Shown here: one piece after another, positions 21,966 to 33,517 of the stretch | Layout: each line of letters starts with the position of its first letter | How positions within the stretch are numbered: position 1 is the first letter of the stretch | Origin: Cokeromyces recurvatus | Taxonomy: Eukaryota > Mucoromycota > Mucoromycetes > Mucorales > Mucoraceae | DNA length: 64,000 nucleotides | Reading direction: 5' to 3' | NCBI RefSeq assembly: GCF_025118155.1 | Contig: NW_026251400.1 | Span: forward strand, 186,001-250,000 | Program-made: the position numbers and the translations under genes | The notes under the pieces: model-generated | Database searches by the model: none | Told to the model about the DNA's origin: nothing | What the model saw: only the letters and a program-made list of their open reading frames with translations

Positions 21966-24856
21966 ATGACTTCTAACGATTCTATGGAAAACTTGCCTCC
22001 CTCTGCTAAATTGGCACTCCTTCATGCTCAGGCTGCTATTCCTTCATCCGTAGAAGAAGATCCCTTTGTTCCTTCTCCTGACGACCCCGTTGTTGTCATG
22101 GATAATACTGCTTATGAACCACTTATTGCTGGTGATTATCCTACCCCTATTGGTAAGCCTATTGTTCCTGCTCCCAAGAAAGAAGTTACCGTGACCAAAA
22201 AGAATCTCGATTTGAATTCTGAAGCTGCTTTCCCTGCTCTTTCACCATCTCCTCGTCCACCTGTTGTATCGGGTGGTTGGTCAGCTAGTTCTCGTGTCAA
22301 ATCACCTCAAGCCAGTCCTATCCGTAATAGACCTATGGCTCCCCCCGCTTCTGGTAATGTCAAAAAATCATCTACTGCTACTCAAATCACTGATGTCCTT
22401 GAATTGCCTGCTAATCAACAAATTGCCAACATGCCCAATAAGCCTCTTGGTTTCAAGAGCAATGCTGATGTCATTCAACAAGTCATCAAAAAAACTGGTA
22501 CAAATATTATTGCTTCTACAAATCGCTCTGGTACAACAACTTTTCTTATTCAAGGTGCTCCTGCTGAAGTTGCTAGAGCTAAGAAAGAATTAATTTCTGG
22601 TCTTGTTGTGAAGGTAAGAGAAAGGAAGTTGATTTAATAGTTATCTTCCGTGTGTTTAGCCTTTATATATAAATTGAAACTTATTTCATTTTATTTTATT
22701 TAGCGTACTATTGAAATTACTGTACCTGCTTCTACTCGTCGTTTCATTATTGGTGCAAAGGGCGCTACACTCAAGCAAATTGAAGCTAAATCAAATACTC
22801 GTATCAACTTTTCTCGTAAGGATAATGAAGATGAATCTTATGAGGAAAACCCTGATGACATGGTTCCTGTCACCATCATGGGTGATGCTACTGGTATTAG
22901 AATTGCAAAGGAAGAGATTGAAAAAATCGTTAGTGAAAAGGTATATATTTATATAAAAGTGAATTAAGGATAGAAAACAATGTTGTTGACTTATTTTTCT
23001 ATTAGACTTCTAAGCAAACAATCAAGATTGATAACTTTGACAGTAAATTTTATCTTTTCCTCGCTGGTCCACAAAATAGTAACATCAAGAAATTGGAAGG
23101 CGAATTTGATGTCAAGATTCATATTCCTGCTGTTATTGTAGATGGTAATACAAACCGTGAAACAGCTATCTCCATTTCTGGTGATAAAGAGAAAGTCCAA
23201 GCTGCTAAACAAGCCCTAGAAAAATCATATGCAGATATTGAGAACTCAAGTCGCACCATTGCTATTGCAATCCCTAAACGTCAACACAAATACCTTTATG
23301 GTAAGAATGGTGAAACTCTTAAAGAAATTTTGAATGAATCTGGCTGTACTGTAGAATTACCTCCTACTGAAGATCCTTCTGAAAATGTCACAATTCGTGG
23401 TCTTGATGCTGATTTAGTTAAGGGTTTAACAGTTGTGATGGAAAAGGCTCGTGCCGTTCATGTGAGTGTTTTTGATTTAACAGAAAATTACAAATCATCT
23501 GGTGATGCATTGAAGTATGCTCGCGCTGCTCTTAAATATCTTTTGGTTAAGAAGAGTTTCAAGAAAATTGAAAATGATCATAATGTTCAAGTAAATGTCC
23601 CTCAAGCCGATGAACTTGACAAATCTGTCTATCTTGAATTTGTCAGTAAAGCCGAAAAGGATGCTGCTCTTGCTCAATTAGCTGTCTCTAAACTCTTGAA
23701 TCAATTAACACCCGAAGTCTTTAGCTATGTTGAAGTTAAGCCTTATCTCCATCATTATATTCAAAAAAGTCATTACAGTGCCCTTGAGCGTATTCAATCT
23801 ACACATCATGTCACTATAATTGTACCAAATGAAGAAGAGAACTCTGCTAACATCTTGGTTGTTTTTAGTGGTGAGGACAAATCAAACGTAAAGGCTGCTT
23901 TGGATGCTGCTGCTGATGAATTAAATAAGATTGTTAAAGACTGTTCAGATTACATTTTCAAGAGTACTTCTATTCCTATCAAGTTCCATGAACTCATTCG
24001 TGGACCTAAGGATACAACCTTAAATGCTATTGTAGGTGAGACCGATGCCATCGTTCGTTTTGGTCCTAATGATAAGGTTGAGATTCGTGGTCTCACCAAA
24101 GAAGTAAACCAAGTTACTGCTAATCTTCAAAAAGCATTTGAAGCTGTTCAAAAAGAAGATTACACTAAGCCTTATACAGAAGAGTTCTTTATCCCTGCTA
24201 ACTTTTCTGCCCACATTATTGGTAAGTCAGGATCTAATATTAATAAACTTAAAGATGATCTTGGTGTCAAGGTTGACATTGGAGAAAGCAATAAAACAGA
24301 AGAAAAGATTGTTTCCAAGAACAAGAAGAACGTTACACCTGTTAAGGTTGTCATTCAAGGTCCTAGAATTAATGTTGAGAGTGCTAAGGAACGTATCAAT
24401 AGTCAAGTCGCAAGTTTGGCCGACCAAGTCACTCTTTCTCTCAAGATTCCCAAGGAATTCCATCGTCATTTAATTGGTCCCAATGGTCGTTATGTTAAGA
24501 AACTTGAGGATAAATATAACATCTTTATTAAGTTCCCTAAGTCTACCAATCATGATAATGAAAGTCCTAACACTAATAAACCTGATGAAATCACAGTTCG
24601 TGGTGGTAAGAAAGACTGCCATGCTGCTAAGGAAGAATTAATGGAATTATATGAATATGAAAAAGAAGAACAAGAAAAGAGAAAGGAGAGAGAACAGAAG
24701 CATAAGGAATATGAAGAGAAGCGTGCTGCTGAAGAGAAGAGAAGAGCCGAAGAAAAGGCTGCCAGAGAAGCTAGAGAAGCTGCTAAGGAAGCTGCTAGAG
24801 AGGCTAAAAGAGCTGAAAAGGAAGCTGCTGCTGCTGCTGCTGCTAAGAAAGAGTAA
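21966..24856 (+). CDS. SCP160: Multi-KH-domain protein, vigilin/Scp160 family
   Basis: Exons 21966-22613, 22704-22940 and 23006-24856 encode 911 residues. A disordered N-terminus (with AAFPAL, a motif seen in Scp160 homologues) is followed by a string of KH domains. Clear GxxG loops are in RRFIIGAKGATLKQIE (about residue 223), KYLYGKNGETLKEIL (about 391), AHIIGKSGSNINKL (about 700) and HRHLIGPNGRYVKKL (about 785). Several other KH units have lost the GxxG, as in vigilin. The C-terminus is a long charged Glu/Lys/Ala-rich helix. Scp160 binds mRNA on ER-associated ribosomes and links translation to codon use. It is shorter than yeast Scp160 (about 1220), implying fewer KH units. Confidence 0.88.
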
Positions 24857-25645
24857 ACCAATCTTCCATTTATATATGTACATAATATAATGAAATATAT
24901 ATAACACGTACATTTGTATTTAGATAAAAAATAAAATAAAAAAAATAAACGTCTTTATCAAGAAAAGGTTTTTATTGTAATTTCTATCTTTTTTTTTTTT
25001 TTTGGAATGAAATATATACTACTTAAACTTCAATTATTCGAAACATGTTCCTATTTTTACTCATCTAAGATGCTTAATTGAAAATGGTTTTTTTAGTGTT
25101 TTGGACTACTTTCTAGTAGGTTTATATTTGCAGTCATAATGAATTTTCACGAATATGTTCATGTGATCCTGATTTGATATTTATTTCAACGTCACCCAAA
25201 TCAATTTTAAGATTATGTTCTAAACCCGTTATAACTTTTGAATGAATTAAGCATATTTAGTCCTTCACAAATGGTGGGAAGTAGGATTTCTTTAATTTTA
25301 AAAATAAGGCTTATGAAACATTTTAATCAAGATTACTCTCTTTTTTATTAACTTTGATATTACTACATATAAAATTCTAACATCATATTTTCAATCATTG
25401 CCATTATCATCATTAATAATAAAGAGCATGTTTATTTATCAAATATGTAATATTAACTATTCTACGTTAGTCATAGATACGTCTATTATGTATGTTTTAA
25501 ATTAATCTAAAAGCATAATGTGTGATCGCAATTATAGATTTTAATATAAAGTTTTCTTCTTTATACTATGATACACTTTATTATAATTTACATAATAATA
25601 ATAATAATAAATTAATTTTTTTTTTTATTACAAATACACTCCAAT
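24857..25645. other. Convergent intergenic region
   Basis: Holds the 3' ends of the KH-protein gene (AATAAA-like signals near 24935-24950) and of the flippase gene, with a poly-T run at about 24991-25003. Otherwise AT-rich; no gene seen. Confidence 0.5.
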
Positions 25646-28600
25646 CTATAACTTGCCATTAGTCCTAGAAGCTATCTCTTCATCTATGTCAAAGTCTATA
25701 TTCATATTTCTTTCTTGCTCGTCATGACAATTTTTTCCCTTATTAATCACCAGTTCAATTTCACGGATAATATCATTGTCATAAGGATGGTATTGATGCA
25801 TATAATGTTTAGCTGTTATTCGCGGAATATAGCAAGCTACACATGTTAAAATAAATATTAACCAGTAGGCACCTGTGCCAAATAATCTGATTTGCCCTCC
25901 AAAAAGAAATGTGTTGAATTGTGAATAAACCGCCACAAACGCATAATAGACCAAAATGGATAGTGCAACGATCAATACTTGGATCCAGGTATAGCTATAG
26001 AGTGAAAAGACTACAAAGAAGTTGGCTACACAAACAGCAATACTAGAGATAATTGTACCAATCTCATAAAGTCCGTTAGCGTCATAGCCATGAGGATCAA
26101 TAGCTCCTCCTACAAGTAACATGTAAGGGAAAAAGAAACAAACGGCTGATTGAAATATAGAATCAAAAACAGTTAACCAGAATTGCCAAACTTTGAATTT
26201 ATCATTTCTAAGGCCCATACGATAGAGTTTTGGATATAATAATGAAACCTTTGCATTTAAATCTTGATCCCAGATGCCTAAAAAGATAATAGGAAGTGAC
26301 GTAAAGACAAGATTGTATAAGGTAATTAACGCATAATCAAACATCATGGAACCATTAAACCTATACAATTGATAAATAAATGTAATGTAATATAATATAT
26401 ACATATAACTTACTGGCAAAAGATTTGATACCAGAATAGCACAAAGGTCCAAACAATGTTCTTGAAAAAGAACCCCATAATCATTTCTGCTGTTCGGAGA
26501 TATGACCAACGTCCATGTACTAATAAAAGTTTTCTCAAGAATCTAAATTGCGCAATTGCATAATCAGATGCCATAACTGCTTGTCTACCTTCTACACCAG
26601 AGATACCAATACCTACATTGGCTTCTTGTATCATCGATACATCATTAGCTCCATCACCAATAGCAAGTGTCATCACTTTAAGTCCCTTTTTCACTAAGCG
26701 TACAACTTGTGCCTTTTGTTTAGGACTCACTCGACAGCAAATCACGCTAGCACATTGCATACCTAATGTCAAGATTTGATCACGTGTATCATCCTCTAAT
26801 GCATACTTAAGTGTAGTGCCATCAATTATCAATGCATATCGTTTCTCATTGTCGACAACTGTATTGACCTTTTGTAAAATATTCTCTATAGCATTGGCTG
26901 TATCATTACGATTTGTTGCGCGTAAAATGAGAAGCTCCATATCAGATGTTAACAGATTACATGCAAAACCAATATTGATAGCTGTTTCCGTTTTATCACC
27001 TGTCAATACCCAAAGCTTAATACCCGATTTTGCGAGCTCTGCAATCGTTTCGGGGACACCATCTTGAAGTCTATCTTCAATAGCTGTACCACCCATTAAA
27101 AGCATATTTTGTTCAATTTCTTCACAAATAGCATCTACACGCTCTTCACGGTTATGTATACTAGCTGAAGCTTCCTCGAACCGTTTATTCCATGGTTTAT
27201 ATTCTTCAGGAGAAAGAAACCGATAAGCAAGACAAAGTGTACGAAGACCTATAATATAAACAAGAAAAATACATAAAGTCCAATATTCAATATAAAATTC
27301 AACTCTTTTCGCTCTCTCTCTCTCTCTCTCTCATGCAACTTTTACCTTCATTTGCAAATTCTTCCAAGTCTTTCATAGTTGCATTCTTTAAATTCTCTTG
27401 CTCCTCCTGCAATTCTCTTTGATCTCCAAAGTCATTACACAATCGTTCATAAATAACAGAATCTGCACCCTTACAGAGAAGCACAATATGATCACTCTCG
27501 TCTGGTTTAACAATGACACTCATTCGCTTTCGAGTTGAATTAAATTCAAGCACATTTAAGAGAGTGAATGTCTTTTCTTTATCCTTCACCTTAATAAAAA
27601 CCTTGTTTGAATCACGTCCTAAAAAGACAAACCCCATATCTCGTGCTGTTGCTACGAGTGCTGCCTCATCGGGTGATTGTGCCTTATAGTCAATACGTCT
27701 CTCATTTACATCATGATCTGCAATCGCAGTGTGACAAAGAGCTAGTGTTTGGAAAAAATGAGTAATTGCTGTTGACTGCTTTGTCTCCCCCACCAGATCA
27801 TCAAATAAACTAGGGTCAACGAAAGTCGGGTGAGATCCAATATAAGGATTTTTGAAAAGTGCAGCCTGTTTATCAAGCATAAGTTGCTTCAGTTTCTCCA
27901 TTTCAATCGTATCAGGTTCATGCATACTTAGTTCATCCATATCTATTTCGTCTGTGTCGTCACTTCCAGCATCATATTCACGTTGTTGTCGCTTGAGGGC
28001 GCCTAATGTAGCCTCTGTTGTTGCAGCAATACCATATGAGGTCCCATTGATTGTACACTTTCGGAATTCCATCACATTTTGTGTTAGTGTACCAGTTTTA
28101 TCAGAGAACACATACTCAATTTGTCCAAGGTCATCGGAAATGTTCCAAGTCTTTGGTATACAAGGTGTGTCGTTTGGAGCATAATACATGTCTAAGTCTG
28201 CAAAAATAAAATAAGCCTAAAAAAAAAAAAAAAAATAGCGGGATCAGCAATTATTTTCCCCACTTTTTTTTTTTTCATTACTTACAGCTAATGTCTTTAC
28301 GATTTCTACAGAGATATATAATGAAATAGGTACAATATTTTGATATAAAATAAGTGTAACCCTAGTAAAAAGAAAGAAAATGTTAAAAGATTATATATAC
28401 TTTTCTTTTTTTTTTTTTTTTTTTTTTTACCAAAATGTGAGGAATCCAGAATAAGATGCGTTTGATCCTTCTATGCCATAATCAAAATGCCGTGAAGATC
28501 CTTTCCCATTAAACTCAACACTATCCATAATAGAACTTACAATACAAATAATAGCTAATATACAAAAGTTAGCAATAACCTAAAGATATACATATATATA

Positions 28601-30261
28601 ATTATATATTAAAATCAAATCATTAAATAATCCACCACCCGATTAAAAAAAAAAATTACATGAGGATTTGTTGCCTTTGCCATTTTACTTCGTTTTGAAG
28701 GAGTTCGACCGGTATTAAGCATAATTTTTGTATCATTGCCAGTGTAAACAACAATTCCAATTAGCCATTTCGTGTTTCTTAAAACGCAACCTCTTAAGAT
28801 AATGTTATTATAAGTGACCGCATCTGCCTTTTCATGGGCTACACCTGAACGAGTTGTCTCTGACTCATTTGCATCGACTTGCCATCTTAATACCGCATTA
28901 TATTGATAAATATTCACATGAGGTGGTTCACTCTCGATATAGAACCGAGCTCGTTCACAATCATGCTCAGTTCGAAGGCCATTGGTACCTGGTAAGCCCT
29001 GACGTTGTTTCAGATTGGTTTCTCCATCTAGGTTCTGTGTCTCGACGTAACAGATATTATCATTTTCAGAGGTTGACAACACCACGATATCAGCAGGGAT
29101 ATCTTGATCATTTTCAATCTTCACATAGTCACCCACGTTTAATTCCTTCCATTTTGTGTATCCCCATTTGACTTGACAATTAGGGGCAGGTGGATCCCCT
29201 GGATAAGCATCTGCACAAGAACATTTTATATCATGACTTGGCAAGGGCTGGTGTAGACTAGTTGAAGTACGTTCATTTTCTAGAATGTCGCTATGTCTAT
29301 GTGCTGTTGTGGTCGTTGAAGAATCTCGGGTTGACATTCGATAAAGGACAGAATGTGGAATTGCGCCGGGACGATAGGGTTCTCTCCTGTTGGTGAGTTG
29401 AGAAGGCGCAGTCGGGATATTTTGATTTGGAGATCGGTTAGTAAATATAGAACGGATTGTATCTGATCTCTTTCGAACTGAGTTTATCAAAGATTTAGGT
29501 GGAGATGAAATAAATTCCATTTGTTGATCTAATTCTGTTAAAGGTAATCGGTCTTCTTTAGAGGAAGATTTCATTTTTTTCTTGTTGTTGTTGTTGTTAT
29601 TATTAGGCTCAGGCTCGGGCTCGGGCTCTGACAGATTATCTATTTGAATAGGAGATTTCTTTCTTGACTGTCTATATGTATGAGCATATCTATTTTCTGT
29701 ACCAGACAGAATACAAAAGAATCCTACAAGGATATGGAAATAATACCAAGGCCCCTTCTTGATATCCGGGATATTCACATTTCTCCAATTCGATAATCGT
29801 AACACAGTCGAGTTATTGACTTTATCATCACTTTCATTTCGCTTCCAATCCTCAATACCGTCTTTAATTGCAGTAATGATCAAGATACAAATAAGAGGTA
29901 ATGCAGATACAACAGGCTCTGTCACACCGAAAATAGGAATACATTGTAAAATAACTAGAAATAAAAAATACAAATTGGCTACGTTTCGAAATTGTTCAAA
30001 TAAGTTCTTTGGTATAAATGTAATAGGTGTATATTTAGCAGTTCGTACTAAATTAGTAGCATAGTTATGGTGGATTTGGTTATCTTTTTCATCAAATTCT
30101 GAAGACGGTAGATCCATATTCACATAAATATATCGTCTCGATTGCATATAAGAGGATGTTGATGCCATACGACTTAACCCATTATTTTCTTGTTCACTTT
30201 CATCATATTTATGGTTTTTTGATTTTTTTATAAATATATTTTCTCGAGATATTATTTTCAT
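25646..30261 (-). CDS. P4-ATPase phospholipid flippase (Dnf1/Dnf2 type)
   Basis: Six exons (30261-28660, 28579-28431, 28361-28286, 28216-27346, 27248-26414, 26360-25646) give 1415 residues. P4 hallmarks are FIPKNLFEQFRNVANLYFL in TM1, the actuator motif VETQNLDGETNLK, phosphorylation site VFSDKTGTLTQNVMEF, YKAQSPDEAALV, KGADSVIYERL, WVLTGDKTETA and the hinge IGDGANDVSMIQEA. Ten transmembrane helices are expected. It moves phospholipids from the outer to the cytosolic leaflet of plasma or endosomal membranes, usually with a Cdc50 subunit (not in this window). The actuator region carries a long insert with EPEPEPEP, poly-Asn and Ser-rich segments, and a hydrophobic patch, unusual in length. Confidence 0.92.
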
Positions 30262-30489
30262 ATTTTATCATATAAAGAAACAAACAATATGTAGGAAATA
30301 AAGTTAAAAAAAAAAAAAAAGAAAAAAAAAAGAATTAAAAAATAAATAAATAGAATTACTTCAAACTTAAGCTATTATAGGAACTGTTCTTGAAAACGCT
30401 TATCCACGTGTAATTTGTTAAAAGAAAAAAAAAAAGTAGCGGTTGATTTATGATCCCCCTTCCCACCATTTCGGTTAAATACCTTCACC

Positions 30490-30535
<46 letters not shown>

Positions 30536-31791
30536 AAAAAATTGTAACTAACAAATTTTCCTTGTTTGGAAGTATTTCCTCTACCAAATAAATATATAAT
30601 AATAGATTTATACACTATTCAGAATTATTGGAAAAGAAAAATCCTACAAAAAATAAATTAAATGAGACAAAGGCTGATACAGACAAAGGAGATAAAGTTG
30701 GTCAAAAAAAAAAAAAAAAAAAAATTATTAGTATAAGAATAATAATAACTAATATATATGAAGTGTACTTGCCTTGAAGTGATTAAAAAAAAAAAAGGTT
30801 ATAATCTACTTCTTATTCTGAGCGTAAGGCTTTGAGTTAACTAGATGGTTTTGACTCTTTCTTCTTATGTTGCTATTGGGGGAGGGAGGGTGTTACAATC
30901 TCTTTTTTTTTCTCTCTCTCTCTCTCTCTTGGCAGTGGTAGAGGAAAGGGAAAGAAAGTTCTTACAGAACGTTTTGGTCGTAAACCTCAATTCAGAAATG
31001 ATATATTGATAGCTTAAAACAGCAGCTCAATCACAATTCCAAACTATGGTCAACAACAGAATTCAAGCAATTCTTCGGTGGTACATCCATTAAACATTAT
31101 AAAGCAGAGTCTTTTATATATAATCTATTACAAGATAAAATCAAGTATTTCAGAAAGCTGTAGTGTAGAACCTTTGGTTTTTTTTTTTCTTAGCAGGGAT
31201 CACCAATATTCTTTTCTACTTCTTACAAAGACCTAGCTTGCAGTAGGGTTGTATTGTACTCATCAAATAGGTATACATATCCGCATATATACTTTTATAG
31301 ATGGTTCAACATCCATTGTATACAAATATTTATCTAAAAGTAAAATATGAAAAGAGGAGAGGAAAAGTAATACTAAGATAGTACTTTATTAATAATGCCG
31401 ACCTTTTACAATTGATCTACATATTCAACCCTTAAAAACCAGTTCAACACAAAAGTCTATTTATGTCACTTGCTAATCAGTATGAAGAAAAAAAAAAAAA
31501 AGAAAAAATCTTATATCCATTAAAAAGGCATTCTATGTTACTTTATATTCCATTCTATGTAAATGATTATCTCATAAAATTACGCTGTAAAGAAACAAAA
31601 GGAAAGAACTTATAGATGTAATTACTCCCATACCCAAATTTTAACAATAAAAGAGCCCGATCTCTTATTATGTAACCCCCCTTTTACACATGTGTACATA
31701 CAGAAATACCACTTTTTCTATGTGAATAACAAATTATTTATTTTCTTTTTTTTTTTTTGATTTAGAAAAAAAAAAGTCAAAAAACGGGAAT
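30262..31791. other. Intergenic region with decayed coding fragments and a 44-nt poly-T
   Basis: A T-run of 44 lies at 30491-30534. Plus-strand coding-like fragments are at about 30594-30708 and 30931-31163 (given separately). The rest is AT-rich, with a CT-repeat at about 30910-30930. The last part holds the 3' region of the eL24 gene. Confidence 0.45.
30594..31163 (+). pseudogene. Broken gene fragments, family unknown
   Basis: Two plus-strand open stretches have protein-like composition. The first (about 30600-30700) reads HYSELLEKKNPTKNKLN and continues hydrophilic into a poly-A. The second starts after a CT-tract and CAG at 30934 with SGRGKGKKVLTERFGRKPQF and ends at TAA 31015-31017. A third stretch overlaps it in a shifted frame from 31011 (SLKQQLNHNSKLWSTTEFK and on to FRKL), ending at TAG 31161-31163. 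No single spliced model joins them in frame. Most likely a frameshifted remnant. Confidence 0.35.
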
Positions 31792-32609
31792 TTAACGAGA
31801 GGTGGCAGCAGCCTTAGGAGCGAAACCCTTAGCTTGTTGCTTGCTGACCTTGGATTGGTTAACCTACCAAATACAAATAAAATAAATACCCCATATAAAT
31901 ATATATATGTATATGTATGTGTATATATTTAATAACTTACATTAGGGTTAGCAGCCTTCTTAGCAGCAGCAGCAGCCTTCTTAACTTCCTTGGACTTGGC
32001 AATAGCGGCTTGACGAGCAGCAGCACGAGCATCAGGCTTTTGGTTACGCTTAGCACGAATAGCTTCCCAAGAGGCACCGGCAATAGCACGTTCGTGCTTG
32101 ACGGTACGACGAGAACGCTTCTTGCGGACTTCTTCAGTAATACCCTTCTTATTCAAACGACGGTAGATTTGGGTCCATCTGATCTTACGAGGGTTCAAAC
32201 GTTGAAGGAAGTAAGAGGCAGCCTTACCATTAATGAAACGGAAAGTCTATAAAAAAATAAAATAAATAAAATAAAATAAAATCAATTACATTGGGTCCAT
32301 TTGCTGATGTCAAATTAAATAAATGAAGAAAATTCTGCTTACTCTATAAAATGAAATGAAAAAAGAGAAATATTAATATATAATCCCATTTCATACATTA
32401 ATTTTTTTTTTTAGATTAAATTTACCTAGAGTCGACACGAACGTAAGTCTTACCCTTGGCAGGATAGATCTTATGACCAGAGAAGGAACAAATCTCAAGC
32501 CTAATAAAAATGAATCCATGTAAGTTTATGATTGTCTTTATAATGTTTAATTCGATATGCTGTTATTATCGAGTAGATGGATCGTTTGATGGATGATACA
32601 TTACTTCAT
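31792..32609 (-). CDS. RPL24: Ribosomal protein eL24, with a predicted 1-nt exon
   Basis: Exons 32609-32605 (ATGAA only), 32500-32426, 32343 (one nucleotide), 32246-31941 and 31863-31792 give 152 residues, matching the 155 of yeast eL24. N-terminus MKLEICSFSGHKIYPAKGK, zinc-site region, then the join VRVDS-R-TFRF, then ASYFLQRLNPRKIRWTQIYRR and a basic Ala/Lys-rich tail. Without the single A at 32343 (flanked by TATAG and GTAAGC) the exons do not join in frame. With it the Arg codon AGA is made exactly where eL24 has Lys/Arg. Cytosolic 60S subunit component at the subunit bridge. An alternative non-canonical splice cannot be excluded. Confidence 0.92.
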
Positions 32610-32893
32610 TGTTCAAATGGGTGCTTATGGGAGCTGAAAGAGGAAGTACAATATCCCACATCAGCATTTCTTGCTTGTACTCTGCGATAACTCAAGAGGC
32701 ATTACAAATGTCCGATAATAAAAAAAAAAAAAATAACAAAGGAACGTCCGGCCCGGATTATAAATTTATAATTTATGCTTATCATAGATTTAAATTTTTT
32801 TTTTTTTTTCTCAGTGTTGGGTAACCCATATTTCATATTAAAAATTAAAGAAAGCAATTCTTAGAGCTCAAAATTCAACATTTTATATATTTA

Positions 32894-33342
32894 TTAAAAG
32901 TCTAATAAAAGTTGAGGCAGTATACGTTCTAAATGCTCAACTTCAAGTGTATTTGAAGCCTCATTCACTGTTGTTGTAGTGTTCATAATATCTTGTTCAT
33001 CAGAGGCTCTATGTATTGCCTCTAAATCTTGAATTGGTTGATGTATTTTATTTATTTATTTATTTTTTCTTTTGTATTTACCTACTGTAAAAAGTCTCAG
33101 AAATTCACAAGCTAATATAATAGCTTCTTTATTAGCTAAGTTGATAAAAAAAAATAAGTTGTCAATCTATAAAGAAATAAAGTTAAAAGAAAAAAAAAAC
33201 CTTTTGCGTTGTCACTTTTGTAAGCAGCCTTAAATACATTTGAAACAGTATCCTAAGAAAAAAAAAATTATTCATATAAGCAAAAGATTGTTATAAACAA
33301 ACTCTTTATTATCATTACTGGATTAAAAGTTGTATCGTTCAT
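32894..33342 (-). CDS. MHF2: CENP-X / MHF2 histone-fold protein
   Basis: Four small exons (33342-33319, 33252-33201, 33135-33082, 33027-32894) encode 87 residues. Human CENP-X has 81. The C-terminal segment VEHLERILPQLLLDF is nearly the same as human VDQLEKVLPQLLLDF, and the middle helix ANKEAIILACEFLRLFTV fits the histone fold. An acidic Thr/Asn-rich loop is slightly longer than in human. MHF2 pairs with MHF1 (CENP-S). The heterotetramer binds FANCM to promote fork remodelling and crosslink repair, and is also part of the CENP-T-W-S-X centromere complex. The exon 3 acceptor was chosen for frame; a nearer AG would put a stop in frame. Confidence 0.87.
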
Positions 33343-33517
33343 GCTGTTACAATCTGATAAATCAAAATAAAAAAAAAAAAAAAAAAAAGAGAAAATAAGC
33401 TTTGAATTTTTTTTATTTTATTTTTTATAAATAAAGTTGACTGCATAATTTATTTATTTATTTATTTCAACTAGTTCAATAATAATGAAGATGAGGAATG
33501 AGCATTTTCCTTTTTTA

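Noticed and set aside
32609..32824. 71-codon plus-strand frame upstream of eL24
   Set aside because: It is antisense to the eL24 5' leader and includes poly-A and poly-T runs.
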